The notes: generated from the sequence alone by a model not told the origin. Shown: positions 17,328 to 26,709, counted from the stretch's first letter. The stretch is DNA of 38,753 nucleotides from DATCJY01 sp036562565 (GCA_036562565.1 DATCJY010000030.1:1-38753), one strand, 5' to 3'. Made by a program: numbers and translations.

Positions 17328-20300
17328 TTAGTTCAAGCTGAAACGTAATGCAAGACCGGCTGAAATATTCGAAGTCGGGAACGAAGTCGAAATTTTCGGT
17401 TGGTTGAACTGATGGTCGTAGAACATGCGGATAGTCAACTTCTCATTCACGGCCATGTCTGCACTTGTCTTCAAGCTGTACAAGCGTTGACCGGCTGTTG
17501 GCTGACTTTGGTTTTCCACCATTTTGCGGATAAGCGTTACGTTATCGCGCATGGTGAAGTCAGCACGCAAGTTAATGGTCGTGTTCTTCATGATTTGGAT
17601 AGGCAAGCGGCTTCCTTTCTTGCGACCAATTGGGTTTGGCACTTCATTGATTTTGTATCCCAAACCAACGGTGATGGCATTGCTCTTGGTTTCGGTAATC
17701 TGGTAGTTGGTCAAACCAAGAGCTACGGTGCGATCGCGCTTGTATTCCAATTTCACTTGAGGTTCATTGGTTTTTTCAGCATTCTTAGCCTTCCGGGTTC
17801 TCAACGTCATATCCAAACCAATTGGAGTGATTTGTTCATTGATGGTCACAACGCTGATTTGGCGTTGAACGATGTAGTTCGGAATCTCACTCTTATCAAG
17901 CGATGTAGGCAGACCTGCTTCATTCTCTGTGTAGTTGAGGTCGGTGACATAACTTGTAGTAAGTGTGGAGCGGTAAGAGTGCTTCACGTTGAACTGCTTG
18001 AAGTATTTCTTCACGGATGCAAGCTTGGACAAACCATCGTAGGAAGCCGTCCAGTTAGGCATCACGCGCGTCTTGAATGGATTGGTACCTACCTTGTTCA
18101 CATCCCGTCCGGTATAAGCAGCGATGAACGCTGGTATTACAACACTTTGTGAGGTAGGTCCCCATCCGTTGTAATAGCCCATAGAGTTCGGAGCCGATTC
18201 ACGGTACGTTTCATCGTTCAGCTGAGCAGATACCGTTGGGCGTGCGTTGAGGAAGTTCGCAAATGCATCGTTCATCCATGCATTGTTGGGGTCATCGCGC
18301 AAGAAGGCAGTCTTCCAGCTAATGATGGAAGCACTGAGGTTACCTGTCTCACGTGGTGAATCATATACGAATTCTCCCAATGTATCATTGTAACGGAAGA
18401 AACTTTGGTGGTTTCTGCCTTCGGTTCTGTTTGCAATCAATTCAATCTTGAAGCTCTTAGCCGGCTCCAGGTTGATTTTATAATTCCAAGTTTCAGAATA
18501 TGTTTCAGCATAGTATTGGTTCATGGTAGGCAAAGCCACTAACCATCCGTTGCGCGCTGCATCTTCTGCGTAGTTGGTACCGATAGGGTTGCCCCACACA
18601 TCGGTGTTTTGTTGTCCTAGAAGAAATCCGATTCCCGGTCCGTCAAAGTTTTCATCAAATCCCAGGATGCGTGTCTGGCGGTTATAGCCCGGCAATTGCA
18701 TGCCTTCATTGCGCGTGTATGTTCCGCTTGCACCGCGCACCATCATCAAGAACCGCAGTCCGAGATGCAACGGGTTGATTTGCACTTTTTCTTCTTTCGG
18801 GTTTTGATCTTTTCCAAATCCATCCTTCTTCGAAGGATCGTCTTTGCCTTTGGGCGGAGTCGGTTTCGGCTTCTTGCCGGTGTTAATTTCCTTCAGCAAT
18901 GGCACCTTGTTATACAAGGTTTCAAAATTGGCTTGTGCGTTCAGTTGTAGCTGACGCGTGTTGCTGATGGTATTGCCCAACGAGTCTTGCGAGAATGGAG
19001 CACGTTGCCAGTTGAATGTTGCAGCATAACGTGCATCGGCACTCATGAAGTCAATGAGCGGGAATTTGTCGAAAGGTAGTTTGTATGACAAGCTAGAGTT
19101 ATGGGTGTACTGCGTGGTGGTACCTCCATTGCGGATGTTTTGCCACACCGTGTCTTTATAAGCTTGGTACCAATCATGGTTTTCCTTATCAATGATGCCA
19201 TGTGGTTCTCCCACGATACCCAGGTTATTGGCCATGAAGTCAAACTTCAGACTCTTAGTAAGGTCGTATTTGAAGTCGTATTTACGTGTCCAGCTCCAGG
19301 TTTTTTGCACCTGCGTATTGATAAGGATATCGCTGTATACACCTGTCAACTCTAAGGTGTTGTTGCGCACGCGACTGGTTTCATAAGTGCGGTTCATGTC
19401 CGTGTGGAAACCAATCATCTTATAGCTTGGGAAGAAGTGGAATTCTTTTACCCATTTTAAATACTTCGATGTGCTGATGACAGGAAGCTTCGCAAAAGGC
19501 TTAATCTCTTTGGGCTTGTTTTGGAACTGATAATCGAATGCTCCTACATAGCGTTTTTTAGAACGCCAATCGAAGTCGATAGAGGAGAAGTACTCCTCGT
19601 TATAAGAATAGGATACGCTGAAGTTTTGGATGTCATAGAATCGTTCTTTCTTTTGACCTCCACCACCGGCTCCACCAGCTCCAGGCAAAGCAGGAGAAGC
19701 GCCACCACCTTTAGGGTCAGCACCGGTAACCACCGCGGGCTTAGGAGCAATTTTCACGTTAGAGAAGTTAATGCTTCTGCGTTTTATAAACTCCTGTGAT
19801 TTCTTCTTGAGTTCACGGCTGGTGTTAGGCAAATCGCTCATCTCAAGGTCAGGTTGCAACGGACTGTAGCGAGGGCTGCTCACGGACTCAGAGTAACCAA
19901 GGTACATCGGCAATTGCACGCCCCAGTTTTCAGGGAAGAATTTGCCGAGTTGCACTTGTGAGTTGGCATCAAAGCCCATCACGGTTTTTTGCTGACGCTC
20001 CATTACCGATTGCTCAATGGAACCCCAACCCGGAGTAGAGATATTACCGGCAGCATTGAGTGTCATGAAGTCGGCCACTTTAGCTTCCAAGCGTGCTACG
20101 GCAGCCCAGCCGCCTGTTTCATCAAATTCGGACAAGCGCAATTCGTTCACCCAAACAACGGCACACTTCGGCCTACCGTCATCGTTGCTTTGGAATACAT
20201 TCTTGTCTCGTTTGTTGTTGCGCACACCAATCATCAAGGTGGTAATGTTGGCGAGGTTCGGATTACCTTTTACGGCTATGCGTGCTTCGCCTTTTCGAAT

Positions 20301-23300
20301 CACCGTTTCTTCACCCATCGGTGTGTCTTGTGCGCGATTGGCTTTGAGGTTTTGCAAGTCTTTCAATACGATGTCGAAGTTGTTTGCCTCGGGCCAGATT
20401 TGTTCATCATCGGTGGTGTACCAAGGAGTGACCTTCATTGGCAATTCGTATTCGTAATAGTTTTCATTAAAGTCGGAACCCAAACGGATGAAGACAGTGA
20501 GGTCGTTGTCCTTCAGCTCACTTTCGATGCCCATTGCTTCAATGTGAGCAAACATGCGCAAGCGTTTGTATTGACGAAGGTCGTAGTTCACCATGCGGTA
20601 AGCTGCACGTGCGCTACCATCAGCGAGGTTGCACACTTGGAAAGAAAGCGATTGCTCGTTCAAGCTGCGCAAGTTGGCACTGGCAACGTCTTGCTCACGG
20701 ATGATGCCGGGTGGAACCATGTAAGGAACCGGCTCACGGTTACCGTTCTCTTCGATGTTCACTGCGGCAATGTTGAACACGGTTGCCGGGTCATCGTTGG
20801 GTTCTACCTCGCCCGGAGTATTGAGGTTGTCGGTGTATTTGCGCCATTCACCACGCACCAACTCAAGACGTGCAAAACGCAATGTCACAGGTTGTTTCCA
20901 ACCTTTGAGGAACATTCTGATGTAACGAATAGAGCGGAAATCGGAAATACCACCTACGCGTTGCTGGAATTCATTGATTGGAATTTTGAATTGATACCAG
21001 CGAATCTTGCGTTCTTCTCCGTTGGCCACAGTACGAGTGGTTTCAAAAGTATCTGTGATGTAGTTGCTGCCAATGTTGTGCTCACCAAGGTCGCTCTTGC
21101 GCAAGCTCACTTTATATTGGAAATAACTTTCAATGGTATTCAGTGTCAAGTCTTGGTTGATGTCTTCGGTGTTCGGAACGGTAGTAGCAGCTATAGGGTA
21201 ACCATCGGGAGTAGAAGTATTGGAGTTGCCTTCATAACCGTTGTAGAATTTATAGCGCTCCAAAGTATTGAGTCGTTCATTGTCGCTTTGAGAACTGCGG
21301 AAGTAGCGGAAGTCATCGGCAGATGGGTCATTGTAGTAGCGCTGGAAGGCTTCAGGGGTCAAGTGACCTTGCAATTGTGCCAGCCAATCAGCATGGAATG
21401 AGCGCTCCACTTCACTGTTCATACCATCGATACCGATATCTTGCATGGCATAGCTGCCCGATGAGTTGTCAAATGCATTTACAACGTTGAAGTTGTTAGG
21501 ACTCGGATAAAAACCCCAAACGGATTGCTCGGTTTGCAGGTTGTTACTCTGACTCGGATAACCATTCTCATAGCTCCATTGAGAGTCGTTCAGTACGTCT
21601 TCTGATACATTACCGAGGTTGAAGTAGAGGTCACCACCATCGATGTTTTCAGAGTCTTCGTTGAATGGGTCCATCACCCAGAACTGGATGAACTGAATAT
21701 TGCTCGCTTCAAAATCGGTGGTGGTGAGAGCACGTTGGATACCGCCCCAGCGCGATTCAGGGTCAGCCAATGAACCATCCGGATCAATACCGGCAGATAT
21801 ACCCGGAAGTCCGTTAGGTAAATCATAGTTGTACATACCGCGCTCACTTGGATAGAAGGTCAAGTCAAGTGTTGCGATGTTAGGTGGTGTACCGGTTGGC
21901 AACTGACGGTTCGGGAATACTTCTGCTTCCAAGATTTCACGCATGCGGTGATCGCTGTGCCACTCATCTTCGATGATGTTTCTCGGTGTCAATCCTCCAG
22001 AAGGGCGGAAGAACAATGGGTCAATGATGTACCAGCTCAACCGTGCGCGGTTGTAGTTATATGCGAGGTTGTTTTCCAAGGCTCCTTCAGGGAACATGGA
22101 AGGTTGTGTCTGAAGTTTTGGAGTACTGGCCAAGAACCATTGGTTGAGGCTGCGCAAGTCAATCACGCTTTGGCTTCCTTCAAAGTCATCGAGGTACGAG
22201 TTACCGTCCTTGGAGATGGCACGGCTGTGACCGGGGAACATTTTTGCCGCCTCAGCCGAGAAGGTGATGCGGGAAGGTTCTTTCGTATTGATAAGCGGAA
22301 TACGGTCGGCTAGTGCGGTGAGCCAAGGCGCTTCTTTTTGATAGTTGAGGTCCAAACCGATGACGGTGTTGTTTACAGGCTCGTCACCCATGTTTACTTT
22401 TTGCGTAATCGGCCGCTCGCGTAAGTTGATGATGGTACCTCCCAAAACGAGGTTGTCATTGAAGGTGTAATCAAAGCGGCTACCAATCATGGTTTTGAAC
22501 TGCAAGTTGAAGAGCGAGTTGCTCTCCACCGAAACCTTGATGGGCTGACCACTGTTCATCACGCCTTCATTGAGGATTTTTACTCGGCCGAGGTTGTAGT
22601 CAACGGTATAGTCCACCCCTTCAGTAAGTTTGATTCCGCCTGCCGTTACAATTACCGATCCTTGTGGAATGTTCATCGCATTGAGCGAAATATCAGAGCC
22701 CGAAGCCGATTGATATTGACCACGTATGCGATAGCGGTTGAGGTTTGGAAATTGTATTTGAGCCGCGGTTTTGGTAGAGTCATAGAGTTGTTGGAAGACC
22801 ACCTGTTTTACGAGGGCTTCCGTTTCGGGGGAAGGTCCTCCGGCCATCTCTTCGATTTTTCGTTTCAGGTGGCTACCAAACGGCTCTATGACTGGGAAGA
22901 ATATCCGACCATTTTGTGCATCGATGAGACCACCCATGGTGGCGGCATCAGGTATGAAATCGAAAAAGCCATCTGGATAAGGCATCTGTTGCGCATCGAT
23001 TTTATCCATGTTCATTATCTGAAGCAGGATTGTACCGTTCAATGGCTCACGAGGAATGTAGTTCTGATAGATGCCTGTTGCGGGGTTGTTGTACCAAACG
23101 TCTAAGCGGAAGTTTTCAGGAGAAATACCGAAAGCTCCGAGGTTGTAGACGTTTTTCATCATGTTGGCCCAAAGGGGGTTGGGGTCGTTGTTGCTGAGTT
23201 TTACCTTGGTGATGGAAGGCTTGATGAGCTTCAACACCAATGATTTCGGAGCAGCGATACCATCTTGAGAAATAGTACCTACTTGATAGGTTTGGCCATT

Positions 23301-24791
23301 AAGCGTGTATTCATAGGCTACCGCCAATACTTCTGCATTATTGAGGGCTTGGCGCAAGGAGATGAATCCGAGACGAGCGTTATATGTAAATTCTGACGGA
23401 GTCAATTTGCGCATGTTGTTCACACGCTCAAAGTGAGTACCGTTTTCCATTTCATTGTATTCCGGGTTATTGGCAATGGCCTGAATGGCTTGCCCTCCAT
23501 CCAAGATGGCTTCAGAGAATGGCGTGCCGCCTTCGGTAGCATCAAGGTAGATGTCGTTGTTGAGGTTGTTGGGGTTGCCACCGGGTGTGATGGCGATGTC
23601 GCCCCGGTTATAAAGGTCGGCATCACCGTTGTCCACCAAGTCTCCTGACATGAACTCGGGCGCTTCACCGAGGTCGGCAAATGCTACCACGTTGCGGACA
23701 TCTTGTGTATTGGCCTGAGTGTTCACCAACCACACCTCGATACGGGTAATGTTCACACCACTGCTCACTACAGGAAGTGAAGACATTGCCCGGTCATACT
23801 CCTGGCGGAACCAACCGGAGAGGAAGTAGTGACGGTTGGCCTCGTAGTTATCGGCAGGAATATCGAAGGTCTGTGTTTGAGCACCACCTTGTACGGTGAT
23901 TTCCTTGCGTTCACCTTTTTGTTGAGAGAACACAGTGGTGTTGCGCAATCTTCCCCACTTGGTAGCTAGCTTGGCACCAAAGAGACTGCTGCTACCTTGA
24001 ATCAAAGAGCCTTGCACCGGCATGCTTACGTTACCAAGCTCTATTTTTTGGATGATTTGGTCTTCATCACCGGTGTATTCCAACTTCATCTGGTTTTCGA
24101 AGTCGAATGTGCTCTCGGTGTTGTAGTTCACGTTCAGTTTCAAACGGGTACCGATGTTACCTACTACATTGAGCTGAATTTTTTGGTCGAAATTGAAGGT
24201 GGTGATTCTGCGCTGACGTTCCGGAATGCGAGGGTTGTTGGTTTTGGATGAGTTCACCCCAAAGATGAGTTCGGCAGAACCTTGTGGGCGTATTTCGATT
24301 TCATCTGAACCGAAGATGTTGCGGAAACCTTCTCCGCCCACTTTGATGATTTTTGAAAATTCCTTGCTTGCCTCGTCTTCTTCTTTTTGAATCTCGCGCC
24401 AGTATTCGCTTACGTTTTGATTCATCTTGTAGTTCATGTATTCCTCCAGCGTCATGGAAGTGCGCGGACGGAAATCGAACAAATCGCCAACGGTTTGGAC
24501 CAACTCGTATTGGCCGGTGAGCGGGTTGTATTCTACGCGGTATTTGATGTTGTCGGGAAGGGGAATGGAGATGCCTCCCGGATCGGCATTCGGGTTGGGG
24601 TCATCCTCATTGGGCCAAATAAGTGGCGGAGGAGGAGGAGTGGTAGTATCAGCAACCTGAACCTGGATTACGGGAGCTTGATAGTACAACGGAAGCGCTT
24701 CAGAATTTGCAAACCCGAGCCAAACCGCACAAGTGAGTACAATAAAGAAGCTTAGGCGGGCAGCAATAGTTGTCCAATTCGTGTTATTCAC
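17328..24791 (-). CDS. sprA: Type IX secretion outer-membrane translocon SprA (Sov)
   Basis: SprA forms the very large beta-barrel that carries folded T9SS cargo across the outer membrane and is needed for gliding in motile species. At 2487 residues the length is right. The N-terminus has a signal peptide (about 1-30), a proline tract (PPPPPLIWP, about 52-60) and repeated SprA N-terminal motifs (GSAELIFGVNSSKTNNPRIP, about 170-190). Most of the chain is beta-rich and ends in the barrel-closing ISAGLALRFSLN. Two low-complexity inserts stand out: a Gly/Pro/Ala loop near 1690-1705 and a Lys/Asp/Pro-rich loop near 1970-2000. The start is GTG: an in-frame TGA lies two codons upstream, with GAAAGG just before the start, so no longer start is possible. 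It lies 14 bases after ruvA, a synteny known in Bacteroidota. Confidence 0.98.
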   Translation of the reverse strand: MNNTNWTTIAARLSFFIVLTCAVWLGFANSEALPLYYQAPVIQVQVADTTTPPPPPLIWPNEDDPNPNADPGGISIPLPDNIKYRVEYNPLTGQYELVQTVGDLFDFRPRTSMTLEEYMNYKMNQNVSEYWREIQKEEDEASKEFSKIIKVGGEGFRNIFGSDEIEIRPQGSAELIFGVNSSKTNNPRIPERQRRITTFNFDQKIQLNVVGNIGTRLKLNVNYNTESTFDFENQMKLEYTGDEDQIIQKIELGNVSMPVQGSLIQGSSSLFGAKLATKWGRLRNTTVFSQQKGERKEITVQGGAQTQTFDIPADNYEANRHYFLSGWFRQEYDRAMSSLPVVSSGVNITRIEVWLVNTQANTQDVRNVVAFADLGEAPEFMSGDLVDNGDADLYNRGDIAITPGGNPNNLNNDIYLDATEGGTPFSEAILDGGQAIQAIANNPEYNEMENGTHFERVNNMRKLTPSEFTYNARLGFISLRQALNNAEVLAVAYEYTLNGQTYQVGTISQDGIAAPKSLVLKLIKPSITKVKLSNNDPNPLWANMMKNVYNLGAFGISPENFRLDVWYNNPATGIYQNYIPREPLNGTILLQIMNMDKIDAQQMPYPDGFFDFIPDAATMGGLIDAQNGRIFFPVIEPFGSHLKRKIEEMAGGPSPETEALVKQVVFQQLYDSTKTAAQIQFPNLNRYRIRGQYQSASGSDISLNAMNIPQGSVIVTAGGIKLTEGVDYTVDYNLGRVKILNEGVMNSGQPIKVSVESNSLFNLQFKTMIGSRFDYTFNDNLVLGGTIINLRERPITQKVNMGDEPVNNTVIGLDLNYQKEAPWLTALADRIPLINTKEPSRITFSAEAAKMFPGHSRAISKDGNSYLDDFEGSQSVIDLRSLNQWFLASTPKLQTQPSMFPEGALENNLAYNYNRARLSWYIIDPLFFRPSGGLTPRNIIEDEWHSDHRMREILEAEVFPNRQLPTGTPPNIATLDLTFYPSERGMYNYDLPNGLPGISAGIDPDGSLADPESRWGGIQRALTTTDFEASNIQFIQFWVMDPFNEDSENIDGGDLYFNLGNVSEDVLNDSQWSYENGYPSQSNNLQTEQSVWGFYPSPNNFNVVNAFDNSSGSYAMQDIGIDGMNSEVERSFHADWLAQLQGHLTPEAFQRYYNDPSADDFRYFRSSQSDNERLNTLERYKFYNGYEGNSNTSTPDGYPIAATTVPNTEDINQDLTLNTIESYFQYKVSLRKSDLGEHNIGSNYITDTFETTRTVANGEERKIRWYQFKIPINEFQQRVGGISDFRSIRYIRMFLKGWKQPVTLRFARLELVRGEWRKYTDNLNTPGEVEPNDDPATVFNIAAVNIEENGNREPVPYMVPPGIIREQDVASANLRSLNEQSLSFQVCNLADGSARAAYRMVNYDLRQYKRLRMFAHIEAMGIESELKDNDLTVFIRLGSDFNENYYEYELPMKVTPWYTTDDEQIWPEANNFDIVLKDLQNLKANRAQDTPMGEETVIRKGEARIAVKGNPNLANITTLMIGVRNNKRDKNVFQSNDDGRPKCAVVWVNELRLSEFDETGGWAAVARLEAKVADFMTLNAAGNISTPGWGSIEQSVMERQQKTVMGFDANSQVQLGKFFPENWGVQLPMYLGYSESVSSPRYSPLQPDLEMSDLPNTSRELKKKSQEFIKRRSINFSNVKIAPKPAVVTGADPKGGGASPALPGAGGAGGGGQKKERFYDIQNFSVSYSYNEEYFSSIDFDWRSKKRYVGAFDYQFQNKPKEIKPFAKLPVISTSKYLKWVKEFHFFPSYKMIGFHTDMNRTYETSRVRNNTLELTGVYSDILINTQVQKTWSWTRKYDFKYDLTKSLKFDFMANNLGIVGEPHGIIDKENHDWYQAYKDTVWQNIRNGGTTTQYTHNSSLSYKLPFDKFPLIDFMSADARYAATFNWQRAPFSQDSLGNTISNTRQLQLNAQANFETLYNKVPLLKEINTGKKPKPTPPKGKDDPSKKDGFGKDQNPKEEKVQINPLHLGLRFLMMVRGASGTYTRNEGMQLPGYNRQTRILGFDENFDGPGIGFLLGQQNTDVWGNPIGTNYAEDAARNGWLVALPTMNQYYAETYSETWNYKINLEPAKSFKIELIANRTEGRNHQSFFRYNDTLGEFVYDSPRETGNLSASIISWKTAFLRDDPNNAWMNDAFANFLNARPTVSAQLNDETYRESAPNSMGYYNGWGPTSQSVVIPAFIAAYTGRDVNKVGTNPFKTRVMPNWTASYDGLSKLASVKKYFKQFNVKHSYRSTLTTSYVTDLNYTENEAGLPTSLDKSEIPNYIVQRQISVVTINEQITPIGLDMTLRTRKAKNAEKTNEPQVKLEYKRDRTVALGLTNYQITETKSNAITVGLGYKINEVPNPIGRKKGSRLPIQIMKNTTINLRADFTMRDNVTLIRKMVENQSQPTAGQRLYSLKTSADMAVNEKLTIRMFYDHQFNQPKISTSFPTSNISAGLALRFSLN

Positions 24792-24805
24792 CTTTCAGTC
24801 TTGCG

Positions 24806-25396
24806 TCAGAGTTGTTTTAAAACTTGTTTAATCAGGTCTTCCAGCGCAATTCCAGGATGCACTAACATGATTTTATCCATCAGTTTTTCGGTCTTGTTTC
24901 GTTCAAGGCCCAATGAAGCCAGCGCGGCTAACGCCTCCTGTCTTACCATATTGTGTGGCTGGGCAATTTTTTGTGTTAAAACCTCAGGGTCTTTGGTGAT
25001 TTTATCATGTAGGTCAACGATGATGCGTTCGGCTGTTTTCGCACCAATTCCCTTAATACGCTTGAAGCCATTGATGTCGCGTTGGGCGATCATTTGCTTC
25101 ACTTCTTCGGTGCTCATGCCGCTGAGTACCATGCGGGCAGTGTTAGGGCCTACTCCGCTCACTGAGATGAGTTGGCGAAAGAGGTTGCGTTCCTCTTCAT
25201 CATAAAACCCAAAAAGGTGAGTGGAAAAGTCATTCCCATTGATGGTGAAGTGGGTAAACAATTTCACGTCCTCTCGGTCCGGAATTTTACCGAAAGTGCC
25301 CAGTGATATGTGTAGGAAATAGGCCACCCCGTTGCAGTCAATGACGGCATGGGTTGGACTCTTCTCTATTAGTTTTCCTTTTAAGTAGTGAAGCAT
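24806..25396 (-). CDS. ruvA: Holliday junction helicase subunit RuvA
   Basis: RuvA binds four-way DNA junctions as a tetramer and loads the RuvB motor for branch migration in recombination. The 196-residue protein starts MLHYLKGKLIEKSPTHAVID (OB-fold, domain I). It has the two helix-hairpin-helix segments of domain II (SGVGPNTARMVLSGM and IKGIGAKTAERIIVDL) and a C-terminal domain III (about 145-196, EALAALASLGL) that contacts RuvB. It is first in the ruvA-sprA operon: only 14 bases separate its stop from the sprA GTG. No ruvB or ruvC is nearby, as is usual in this phylum. Its own promoter was not clear in the region upstream (25397-25567). Confidence 0.98.
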   Translation of the reverse strand: MLHYLKGKLIEKSPTHAVIDCNGVAYFLHISLGTFGKIPDREDVKLFTHFTINGNDFSTHLFGFYDEEERNLFRQLISVSGVGPNTARMVLSGMSTEEVKQMIAQRDINGFKRIKGIGAKTAERIIVDLHDKITKDPEVLTQKIAQPHNMVRQEALAALASLGLERNKTEKLMDKIMLVHPGIALEDLIKQVLKQL

Positions 25397-25567
25397 ACGT
25401 TAAAGCAGCGTTCTCACAATGTGTTGTTTTTCGCAAGCTGAGGGACCCAAACCGACTGAAAAACAATTTTTGTGAAAACGGTTGCAACAGTAGTCACAAA
25501 ATAGCCTCGGGGCAACTCTTTAGCGGGAAACTTATGGGCAAAAACCGTTTCTGTGGTTAGTAAATAA

Positions 25568-25708
25568 TTAATCGCTCAGGACAACTTTTCTTGCCATTTC
25601 TTTCAATGCGCAATACAACGGAGGCCGGTGGTGCCAATTGGAGGTTCCATGAGGATTTAAAATCTCCTCCCTTTGTTGTGTTTGGCTCTGATAGCCAACA
25701 ATCTCCAT
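25568..25708 (-). CDS. Candidate 46-residue small protein, unknown family
   Basis: This short reading frame fills much of the otherwise empty 389-base gap upstream of ruvA. It starts at ATG (25706-25708), limited upstream by an in-frame TAG three codons before, and ends at TAA (25568-25570). The protein begins MEIVGYQSQTQQREEILNP, continues HGTSNWHHRPPLYCALKEMA and ends RKVVLSD. The aromatic/histidine/proline cluster NWHHRPPLY followed by an amphipathic helix ALKEMARKVV looks like a conserved small-protein core rather than random translation, and codon use resembles neighbouring genes. There is no signal peptide or membrane segment. No promoter is visible: a strong terminator hairpin (25729-25763) ends only 20 bases before its ATG, so expression may depend on read-through from the DUF2795 gene. 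I do not recognise the family. The rest of the gap (25397-25567) shows no gene. Confidence 0.5.
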   Translation of the reverse strand: MEIVGYQSQTQQREEILNPHGTSNWHHRPPLYCALKEMARKVVLSD

Positions 25709-25728
25709 GACCGTCTAAAAGGGGTAAT

Positions 25729-25763
25729 AAAAAAGCCGCAATTGGTTGATTTGCGGCTTTTTT
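25729..25763. terminator. Strong terminator after the DUF2795 gene
   Basis: A 13-bp perfect stem AAAAAAGCCGCAA (25729-25741) / TTGCGGCTTTTTT (25751-25763) with a 9-base loop. It is symmetric, so it can act on both strands, but the only gene ending here is the DUF2795 gene on the minus strand (stop at 25786). Confidence 0.93.
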
Positions 25764-25785
25764 ATCAAGTCAAATTCAAATTAGC

Positions 25786-26007
25786 TCAGTACTCATCCTC
25801 GTTGAAGAAAAAGTCTTCCTTCGTAGGATAATCTGGCCAAATGTCTTCGATTGTATCGAATACTTCTTCATCATCTTCGATCTGCTGAAGGTTTTCTACC
25901 ACCTCTAGAGGTGCACCTGCACGCATAGCGAAGTCAATCAATTCGTCTTTTGTTGCCGGCCATGGAGCATCTTCCAAGTAGGAGGCCAATTCTAGTGTCC
26001 AATACAT
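25786..26007 (-). CDS. DUF2795 domain protein
   Basis: A small acidic protein of 73 residues that matches the DUF2795 pattern by eye: MYWTLELASYLEDAPWPATKDELIDFAMRAGAP, read here in parts as YWTLELASYLEDAPWPATK and DELIDFAMRAGAP, then EVVENLQQIEDD and the C-terminal DTIEDIWPDYPT. The tail is strongly acidic (FFFNEDEY). Proteins of this type are common and conserved in Bacteroidota; the molecular function is not known to me. It is monocistronic as far as visible, with a good promoter at 26057-26086 and a strong terminator directly after it. Cytoplasmic. Confidence 0.9.
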   Translation of the reverse strand: MYWTLELASYLEDAPWPATKDELIDFAMRAGAPLEVVENLQQIEDDEEVFDTIEDIWPDYPTKEDFFFNEDEY

Positions 26008-26056
26008 ATTGATCCAGTTATTATTTAATGCGTTAATTCAATTTTTTTAAGTTTCG

Positions 26057-26086
26057 CGAAAGTAATATTTTCCGCGTCACGGTCAA
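26057..26086 (-). promoter_or_regulatory. Promoter of the DUF2795 gene
   Basis: On the minus strand TTG (26084-26086), 19 bases, then TACTTTCG (26057-26064), one mismatch to TAnnTTTG. Start of transcription near 26050 gives a leader of about 43 bases. Upstream there is a 16-bp perfect AT palindrome (TTTAAAATATTTTAAA, 26115-26130). Confidence 0.55.
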
Positions 26087-26134
26087 CATGTATCATAAAA
26101 ACAAAATTGTGTTTTTTAAAATATTTTAAATCAG

Positions 26135-26686
26135 TTATTTGCGAGGTTGCCAGGGTGTTTCTGCGGCTCCAAGTTCATGGCTCACCTTGCGAGAAAGCAC
26201 AAAAAGGTAATCACTCAGACGGTTGAGATAGCGAAGAATAATTTCAGGTTGCTTGCTCTCATGATCGAGCAGCGAAACAGCTCTTTCAGCCCTGCGGCAA
26301 ATGCATCGTGCAATATGAATATGCGAAACAGTGGGATGGCCGCCCGGCAAAACGAAGTTGCGCATAGGAGGCAGGGCTTCTTCCATTGCGTCAATGTTTT
26401 TTTCCAATTCCTCCACATCGGTATCCACCACTTCAGGTAGTGACATTTTGCCCACATGGCCGGGGTCAAGAGCCAAGTGACTACCCAGTGTGAACAGCCG
26501 GTCTTGAATGGTCATGAGCATGGGGGCATGTTCGGTACCTCGCAGCAAATCCCTAATCAGGCCGATGTAGGAGTTGAGCTCGTCCACATTGCCGTAGGAC
26601 TCAATCCGGATGTGGTGTTTGGGAACGCGCGTACCACCGAGTAATCCGGTAGTCCCTCCATCGCCTTTCTTGGTATATACTTTCAT
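26135..26686 (-). CDS. Cob(I)alamin adenosyltransferase, PduO type
   Basis: Transfers the adenosyl group of ATP to cob(I)alamin, making adenosylcobalamin for B12-dependent enzymes. The 183-residue protein starts MKVYTKKGDGGTTGLLGG, the ATP-binding N-terminal motif of PduO-type enzymes. It continues with ESYGNVDELNSYIGL and the helix motifs CRRAERAV and YLNRLSDYLFVLSR that form the active site of this all-helical trimer. The frame is open for 17 codons upstream of the chosen ATG (26686), but that stretch is hydrophobic and unrelated to the family, and it would overlap the promoter. It is divergent from the dCMP deaminase gene. No other cobalamin gene is in the window, so this is probably a scavenging enzyme. 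Confidence 0.95.
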   Translation of the reverse strand: MKVYTKKGDGGTTGLLGGTRVPKHHIRIESYGNVDELNSYIGLIRDLLRGTEHAPMLMTIQDRLFTLGSHLALDPGHVGKMSLPEVVDTDVEELEKNIDAMEEALPPMRNFVLPGGHPTVSHIHIARCICRRAERAVSLLDHESKQPEIILRYLNRLSDYLFVLSRKVSHELGAAETPWQPRK

Positions 26687-26709
26687 AATGACAAAAATTA
26701 TGGATTGGC

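Noticed and set aside
25615..25730. Structured RNA (6S-like or riboswitch) on either strand, suggested by complementary segments such as ACAAC/GTTGT and GGAGG/CCTCC
   Set aside because: The pairing is irregular with bulges, no closing stem could be drawn, and the same stretch reads well as the 46-codon frame on the minus strand.
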